From Saprospiraceae bacterium (GTDB lineage Bacteria; Bacteroidota; Bacteroidia; Chitinophagales; Saprospiraceae), in assembly GCA_016711125.1 (NCBI GenBank), contig JADJTQ010000006.1, positions 124,001 through 188,000 on the forward strand: a DNA stretch of 64,000 nucleotides, read 5' to 3'. The number at the start of each line of letters is the position of its first letter. Position 1 is the first letter of the stretch. This document shows positions 58,704-64,000 of the stretch, in pieces. Below the pieces are notes generated by a model, which searched no databases, was not told where the DNA came from, and saw only the letters and a program-made list of their open reading frames with translations. The position numbers were made by a program, and so were the translations under genes.

Positions 58704-58769
58704 TAATCGAAGCTGTGAAATCAACAAATCAGTGTAAATCCCCGTCAAAAAGCCGGGCAGGTGTGATTC

Positions 58770-58863
58770 TGACAAGCTACGATATTGTCAAGGCGCATGG
58801 GGGGAATTGACGGTGGAGACAACAGTGGGAATCGGTTCAACATTTTTAATTGTCCTTAATTAA
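58770..58863 (+). pseudogene. Detached histidine-kinase 3' tail, copy 1
   Basis: Encodes SYDIVKAHGG, then, after one missing G, ELTVETTVGIGSTFLIVLN and TAA. It is the normal last ~30 residues of a kinase, lying beyond the GxxExxY gene, while the K4 gene upstream already has its own complete end. Confidence 0.75.
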
Positions 58864-58875
58864 TGAAAATTAGGT

Positions 58876-60884
58876 ATGAAAATCTTTTTAACTGTGGTGT
58901 TTTTTCTGATTTTGATGTCAACCTCCCAAGGGCAACCGCTTCCACATATTGATAGCCTGAAGCAAGCAGTGAGCAATGGACTACCTGATAACGATCAATT
59001 AGAGTTATTGCTGGAAATTAGCGGTTACTATTATTTTTCGAAACCAGACTCAGCGCTGAAATACGCAACAAAGGCACTGGAACTCGCAAGAGCGCTGAAG
59101 TCCACCGAATGTGAGGTGAAAGCATTAGGCAATTGCGGAGAAGCACTTCGCTTTTGGGAGAATATCCGAGAGCGTTGAAAATGCAATTCGAAGCCCTTGA
59201 GATAAACCGTAAAATAAAAGATCTGCAAGGCCAAGGGAGAAGTCTTACATTTATTGGCATCACGTACCTTGATTTTAGGGAGTATCACCTGGCCCTTACA
59301 TATCAGTTAGAAGCTAACCAGATCTTTCTGAAATCACCTATCAAAAACCCAGCCGTGCCTTTCAATCTCTCTAATATAGGTTATGCCTATGATCTACTTG
59401 AGAGGTCCGATTCTGCATTGTTTTATCAGAAACAAGCTTTTAGTATGTCTACCGGAATAAACCACGGCCCGCTAAAATCACTTATCCTGTCGCGACTTGG
59501 AAATGCATACTTCAGCCTCGCCAGAAAAGACTCTGCATTGGTATATTATAATAAAGCATTGCAAAATGCCCATATGATAAACGACAGAATAAATAACGGC
59601 AGGATTGAACGAAAAATTGCCGAACTGTATGCCTCGGATTTTCGCTATGATTCCAGCCTGTACTATGCAAGGCGATCATTTAGTCACGTAACGCAATCTG
59701 CGCAGGGATTGGAGTTGCTGGAAACAAGTAAGCTTTTGTTCTCGCTTTTCCGGCTTCAAAACAATATTGACAGTGCATTTTTCTACCATGATTACGTGCA
59801 GGCAATGACAGACAGTCTGTATGGCCCGCAAAAGCTCAAGCAACAGCAACTGTTTATGATGGAAGAACAACAGCGACAACAGACCGCACTTCAAGAAAAA
59901 GAAAAATCAACGAATAGAATTAAATTTACTGCTCTGCTTTCTGCACTAGGTTTTTCTCTTTTGCTGGCATTCGTACTGATTCGCAACAATCGTAACAAAC
60001 AAAAAGCTAACATTCTATTGAAAAAGCAGAAAGGAAAAATTGAAGAAACCTTATCAGAATTGAAATTAACTCAATCTCAACTCATCCATTCTGAAAAGAT
60101 GGCGAGTTTAGGTGCACTCACTGCCGGCATAGCGCACGAGATACAGAATCCTTTGAACTTTGTAAATAACTTTTCGGAGGTAAGCTCAGAATTGGTAGAT
60201 GACATGAACAAAGAGATCGATTCCGGTTACATAGGTGAAGTAAAGATAATTGCAGGAGATCTCAAGCAAAACCTCGAAAAAATCCGTCATCATGGTCAAC
60301 GGGCGAGCAGTATAGTCAAAGGTATGTTGGAGCATTCCCGAACAAGCGAAGGCAAGAAAGAACTCACCGATATAAATGCACTGGCAGATGAATATCTGCG
60401 ATTGGCCTATCATGGTTTGCGTGCCAAAGACAAAAACTTCAATGCAGACTTTAAAACAGACTTTGATGAAAAGCTGCAAAAAATCTATGTGATTCCTCAA
60501 GATATCGGCAGAGTGTTTCTAAACCTAATCAACAATGCATTTCAAGCCTGTGCTGAGCAGCTTGCCTTGAGCAAGTCGAAAGGAAGTGCAGTGTCCTCCA
60601 ATTCGTCGGTAATGAGGGACGATACCTATAAGCCTCTTGTTGTTGTTAGCACCAGGAAGCTTGAAAACTCCATGGAAATACGCGTTAAGGACAACGGCCC
60701 AGGAATTCCTAACGGCATCAAAGAAAAGATATTCCAGCCATTTTTTACCACTAAACCTACAGGACAGGGAACGGGGCTAGGCCTTAGTTTGAGTTATGAT
60801 ATTATCAAGGCGCATGGAGGGGAATTGAAAGTGGCGACCGTGGAAGGTCAAGGAACAACATTCATTATTCAACTGGTAGTTTAA
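58876..60884 (+). CDS. TPR sensor histidine kinase, K5, one frameshift
   Basis: 669 aa once a missing T in the run 59152-59155 is restored. A signal (IFLTVVFFLILMSTSQGQ), TPR units (SKPDSALKYATKALELARAL, LGEYPRALKMQFEALEINRKI, RSDSALFYQKQAFSMS) and a membrane segment (ALLSALGFSLLLAFVLI) precede the kinase core. The H-box is MASLGALTAGIAHEIQNPLNF; Ala replaces the usual Glu before LTAG. The core is otherwise DIGRVFLNLINNAF, DNGPGIP and FFTTKPTGQGTGLGLSLSYDI. Its catalytic half is nearly identical in DNA to that of K6, while the TPR parts differ. Confidence 0.8.
60545..60628. repeat. Insertion in K5 (loop A)
   Basis: Encodes ACAEQLALSKSKGSAVSSNSSV; includes GCTGAGCAGCTTGCC, TGAGCAAGTCGAAAGG and TGTCCTCC, fragments of the palindromic family. 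It is the longest loop-A insert in nucleotides. Confidence 0.45.
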
Positions 60885-60889
60885 GATAG

Positions 60890-62875
60890 ATGTTTAAAAG
60901 ATACCTTCACATTAGTTTTTTGATGGGTTTACCACTGTTTTGTTTATCACAAAATGATAACCTATCTGACTCAACATGGAGTAAAAGTTTAGCTAGCCTT
61001 GAAAAACAGCTTCATTTAACAAAAGACGACTCAATTTTGATTATAGCGTTCGAGAGCATTGCATCTTTTTACGAACGCATCAATATTGATTCTTCATTAA
61101 AGTATTATAATGCGGGACTTCATTTAGCCAGGGAAAAGTCGTATGCCTGGGCGGAGGCAAGGCTATTGGCAGGCCTCAGCGGCATAATGGAATTCCAAGG
61201 AAAATTTGCAGAAGCGTTTGAACTACTTTTTCGATCCTTAAAAGTTGCCGAGAAAAGTAAAAGTGGCTTTGATATTGCCAGGGCTAACCGCCGGATTAGT
61301 GGAGTATATTTCGAACTGGAAAATTATCCCATGGCAATAGCCTATATTATCAAGGCATTGCAAATAGATGAAGTCAATCATTTGGATGACAAAGTCGCCA
61401 TAGACCATTATGCTTTGGCAGATGCTTATGAGAAAATTGATGAGCTTGATTCAGCAGCTTTTCATGTCAACATAGCGCTTAAGCAAAAAGATTATCTCAA
61501 AGATTTGATGCAATATGTCTATGCGATAGGTGGGCATATCGAACAAAAAAGAGGAAATGATACGCAAGCATTTCTAAGTTATACTCAAGGATTACAAGAG
61601 GCCCAGGAAAGCAGCGACTTAATAGGTTCCTCCAGAATATGTGCAGATATTTCAAACTTGTATATAAAGCTTAACGGTAGAGATTCCGCCATTTTCTATG
61701 CTTTAAAAGGATACAACTACGCTAAGCAAGTTTCGTTTAAAAAAGGAATTATGTATAACTGCAATTTACTTGCAGAATTATATGATTCAACCCAACCTTC
61801 ACTGGCGCTTCAATATTATAAAATGGCTGCCACTGCGAAAGACCACTTGTTTGGAGTTAATAACCTTCAAACAATACAAAATCTGTTATCAAATGAAGAA
61901 TCAAGGCAAAAACAACTGGAACAGGCAGAAGCTTCATATAGGGAAAAATTAAGGATTTATGGACTGTTGTCAGGGCTGGCTGCTCTTTTAATTATTGCTT
62001 TAATACTATTTCGCAATAATCGTCATAAACAAAAGGCAAATGCATTGCTCCAGCAACAAAAGCAAAAAGTAGAAAGCACTTTGTCAGAATTGAAATTGAC
62101 TCAATCCCAACTCATCCATTCGGAGAAGATGGCGAGTTTAGGAGAACTCACTGCCGGCATAGCACATGAAATTCAAAATCCGTTGAACTTTGTAAATAAC
62201 TTTTCGGAGGTAAGCTCAGAATTGGTAGATGATATGAACAAAGAGATCGATTCCGGTTACATAGAAGAAGTAAAGATAATAGCAGGAGATCTCAAGCTAA
62301 ACCTCGAAAAGATCCGTCATCATGGTCAACGGGCGAGCAGTATAGTCAAAGGTATGTTGGAGCACTCCCGAACAAGCGAAGGCAAGAAAGAACTCACCGA
62401 CATAAATGCACTAGCAGATGAATATCTGCGACTGGCCTATCATGGTTTGCGCGCCAAAGACAAAAACTTCAATGCAGACTTTAAAACAGACTTTGATGAA
62501 AAGCTGCAAAAAATCTATGTGATTCCTCAAGATATCGGCAGGGTTTTTCTAAACCTAATCAACAATGCATTTTATGCAGTGTCGTCCAGGGCTTCAGCAG
62601 GGAGGGACGACCACTACAAGCCCCTTGTTGTTGTCAGCACTAAAAAGCTTGAAAACTCCTTGGAAATACGCGTTAAGGACAACGGCCCAGGAATTCCAGA
62701 AAACATCAAAGAAAAGATATTCCAGCCCTTTTTCACCACCAAGCCAACTGGGCAAGGAACCGGACTTGGACTTTCTTTGAGCTACGATATCGTAAAAGCA
62801 CATGGAGGGGAATTGACGCTCGAAAGTAAGGTGGGAGAAAGCACAGAGTTTATCATTCAATTGCCCATTGTCTGA
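60890..62875 (+). CDS. TPR sensor histidine kinase, K6
   Basis: 661 aa, continuous. ATG 60890 follows K5 by five bases. A signal-like start (LHISFLMGLPLFCLSQ) precedes the TPR region, including ARLLAGLSGIMEFQGKFAEAFELLFRSL and ADAYEKIDELDSAAFHVNIAL. The membrane segment is IYGLLSGLAALLIIALILF (~350-368). The core has GELTAGIAHEIQNPLNF, DIGRVFLNLINNAF, DNGPGIP and FFTTKPTGQGTGLGLSLSYDI. It is the one intact TPR kinase besides K2, so the shared domains look functional. No receiver domain is attached. Confidence 0.85.
   Translation: MFKRYLHISFLMGLPLFCLSQNDNLSDSTWSKSLASLEKQLHLTKDDSILIIAFESIASFYERINIDSSLKYYNAGLHLAREKSYAWAEARLLAGLSGIMEFQGKFAEAFELLFRSLKVAEKSKSGFDIARANRRISGVYFELENYPMAIAYIIKALQIDEVNHLDDKVAIDHYALADAYEKIDELDSAAFHVNIALKQKDYLKDLMQYVYAIGGHIEQKRGNDTQAFLSYTQGLQEAQESSDLIGSSRICADISNLYIKLNGRDSAIFYALKGYNYAKQVSFKKGIMYNCNLLAELYDSTQPSLALQYYKMAATAKDHLFGVNNLQTIQNLLSNEESRQKQLEQAEASYREKLRIYGLLSGLAALLIIALILFRNNRHKQKANALLQQQKQKVESTLSELKLTQSQLIHSEKMASLGELTAGIAHEIQNPLNFVNNFSEVSSELVDDMNKEIDSGYIEEVKIIAGDLKLNLEKIRHHGQRASSIVKGMLEHSRTSEGKKELTDINALADEYLRLAYHGLRAKDKNFNADFKTDFDEKLQKIYVIPQDIGRVFLNLINNAFYAVSSRASAGRDDHYKPLVVVSTKKLENSLEIRVKDNGPGIPENIKEKIFQPFFTTKPTGQGTGLGLSLSYDIVKAHGGELTLESKVGESTEFIIQLPIV
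62581..62611. repeat. Palindromic insertion in K6 (loop A)
   Basis: GTCGTCC (62581-62587) and GGACGAC (62605-62611) are exact inverted ends. The encoded segment is SSRASAGRDD at the same loop as in the other kinases. Confidence 0.55.
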
Positions 62876-62911
62876 ATCACTGATTAAAAGGATTAAAGGA
62901 TAACACGGATT

Positions 62912-63319
62912 ATGGAGTTGAAATATAAAGAGATCACCGAGAGGATCATAGGGGCTGCATTTGAAGTGCATAAATTTCTGGGCAATGGTTTTCAGGCCTG
63001 CCTACCGAAGGGCAATATGGCCCGCCGGCTGGAAGTGATATATCAAAGGGATTTAGCTTGGGAAATGTCACAAGTTGATCTCACCTTTAAAAGAGAGATG
63101 GAACAGGATATTTTCTATAAAGAACTGAGAGAACCGATCGGAACCAGGAGAGCTGAATTTGTGGTGGAAGGAAAGGTATTGGTAGAACTAAAAGCATTGA
63201 AGGAACTGGAAGATGTCCATTTAGCACAGGCATTAAACTACCTGAAAGCGTATAGACTTGGAGTCGCGCTACTGATAAATTTTGGTAGTAAGAGCATGCA
63301 ATTTAAACGAATGGTATGA
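62912..63319 (+). CDS. GxxExxY protein (PDDEXK-like), copy 2
   Basis: 135 aa and nearly identical to copy 1, including the ACLPKGNMARRL insertion, with a few substitutions (for example RDLAWEM for RAFAWEM, GTRR for GARR). The flanking bases on both sides are also shared with copy 1, so the whole unit was duplicated recently. The PD-(D/E)xK-type core ELK is kept. Confidence 0.85.
   Translation: MELKYKEITERIIGAAFEVHKFLGNGFQACLPKGNMARRLEVIYQRDLAWEMSQVDLTFKREMEQDIFYKELREPIGTRRAEFVVEGKVLVELKALKELEDVHLAQALNYLKAYRLGVALLINFGSKSMQFKRMV
62996..63031. repeat. 36-bp in-frame palindromic insertion in GxxExxY copy 2
   Basis: Same position and near-identical bases as in copy 1, with GCCTGCCTACCGAAGGGC at its start. 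It was therefore present before the unit was duplicated. Confidence 0.55.
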
Positions 63320-63395
63320 TGATAATCAAATCCGTGAAATCAACAAAGCAGTGTAAATCCCCGTCAAAAAGCCGGCCAGGTGTGATTCTGACAAG

Positions 63396-63489
63396 TTATG
63401 ACATTGTCAAGGCGCATGGTGGAGAATTGAAGGTGGGAACGAAAGTGGGAATTGGAACTGAGTTTATTATTCAATTGCCAATCCAATAA
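63396..63489 (+). pseudogene. Detached histidine-kinase 3' tail, copy 2
   Basis: Encodes SYDIVKAHGGELKVGTKVGIGTEFIIQLPIQ and TAA without a frame break. It is preceded by the same 'GTGTGATTCTGACA' sequence as copy 1. It corresponds to a kinase end that is no longer attached to a kinase. Confidence 0.75.
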
Positions 63490-63519
63490 TTGAGGGGTTT
63501 AATTCGAGGCGTAGCCTCA

Positions 63520-63554
63520 ACCAATATTTCAACAATGGATTTCAATTCGTTGAC
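63520..63554 (+). repeat. Right copy of 35-bp repeat bracketing the kinase array
   Basis: Differs at 3 of 35 bases from 46901-46935; same orientation. It lies 31 bases beyond the last kinase fragment. Confidence 0.5.
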
Positions 63555-63728
63555 CAAGTTCAGTAGCAATGATAGAGAACCGTAGGTTCGGGCCATATAT
63601 GCTTGGAAAGACTTGAAAATAATATTGCACAACAACTACTTACCATCAAATCTACGTGAAAGCAGTTTTTGCAATCAAATATCGTGAATGACTACTTGAT
63701 ATGATTTTTTGAATCACAGCCCAATGGC

Positions 63729-64000
63729 TCAGGGATCCTTGATACACCTGACCGAAGCACCGGATCTCCGATCTTCATAGTAATTTACAGCTGAAGTGGT
63801 ATTTGTATTTAGAGATTGAGTATATGCATCTCCAAAATTACCTGCTGGAGTACCCCACCAGGATCCACTGCCCCCCATAAATACAAAATTGCCACTAAAA
63901 TTGCGTAAACCTCCAGCTAGGCCGCTAAAGCCGCTCTCATTGGTCGCACCAGTATTTGGATCGTCCCAAAGTTGCAAACCGGTTTCCTTCATCTTTCCTC
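63729..64000 (-). CDS. FISUMP (Fibrobacter succinogenes major paralogous domain) protein, C-terminal part
   Basis: The frame is open to the window edge; the last ~90 residues are visible. Signatures are GKMKETGLQLWDDPNTGATNESGFSGLAGG, FMGGSGSWWGTP, and NYYEDRRSGASVRCIKD at the end. These are the closing repeats of the domain found on surface or exported proteins of Bacteroidota and Fibrobacteres. The signal and any further domains lie outside the window, so its localisation is inferred. Confidence 0.8.
   Translation of the reverse strand, partial: GKMKETGLQLWDDPNTGATNESGFSGLAGGLRNFSGNFVFMGGSGSWWGTPAGNFGDAYTQSLNTNTTSAVNYYEDRRSGASVRCIKDP

Noticed and set aside
1..64000. CRISPR arrays, tRNA or rRNA genes
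   Set aside because: I looked for regularly spaced repeats and for tRNA arm patterns and found none; the direct repeats seen are only in pairs or in coding paralogues.

Overview
The window looks like chromosomal DNA of a Bacteroidota member, most likely from the Saprospiria/Lewinella-like branch. This is inferred from the gene families present: a DUF5916 outer-membrane-type protein, a CHRD protein with a 3-coathanger-like tail, a Fibrobacter-succinogenes-major-paralogous-domain protein, TPR-sensor histidine kinases with a single membrane anchor, many RxxF/Tat-type secreted hydrolases, and the near absence of Shine-Dalgarno sequences. I saw no rRNA, tRNA, CRISPR array or replication origin.

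Layout. 0-6 kb: end of an alcohol dehydrogenase, a decayed IS110 element with a possible bridge-RNA region, a DUF2568 protein, a GMC oxidoreductase with its small gluconate-dehydrogenase-type partner, and a DUF433/DUF5615 toxin-antitoxin pair. 6-14 kb: small unrelated genes (membrane proteins, a lipoprotein, RhuM-Fic) separated by imperfect inverted-repeat junctions that resemble integron attC sites; no integrase is visible. 10.6-16 kb: a cyclase-ATPase-TPR protein, a serine hydrolase and an esterase. 16.3-21.6 kb: a giant histidine kinase (about 1,780 aa) built from seven tandem copies of one sensory module. 21.7-46 kb: mostly housekeeping and secreted enzymes (DUF5916, carboxylesterase, DUF1566 protein, peptidase remnant, ankyrin protein, CHRD protein, sialidase, PAS-cyclase, SelO, aldo/keto reductase, TMTC-like TPR membrane protein, PLP decarboxylase, an ECF sigma/putative anti-sigma/DUF2202 group, sugar isomerase, dienelactone hydrolase).

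45.9-63.5 kb is the most unusual part. It has an orphan sensory module, then six histidine kinases in one direction with gaps of a few bases or overlaps: one with six tandem sensory modules, then five with TPR sensors. None has a receiver domain, and no response regulator lies nearby. The catalytic domains of all six carry different palindromic insertions at the same loop, and four carry a second insertion at another loop. Two near-identical units, each with a GxxExxY gene followed by a broken-off kinase 3' end, interrupt the array. The GxxExxY genes themselves carry a 36-bp palindromic insertion inside their signature motif. The region reads as a recombining, expanding sensor-kinase family colonised by in-frame palindromic repeats.

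More than twenty single-base frameshifts, mostly in homopolymers, interrupt otherwise well-conserved genes. Many are probably sequencing or assembly errors, so genes are annotated over their full reconstructed span and the shifts are noted.
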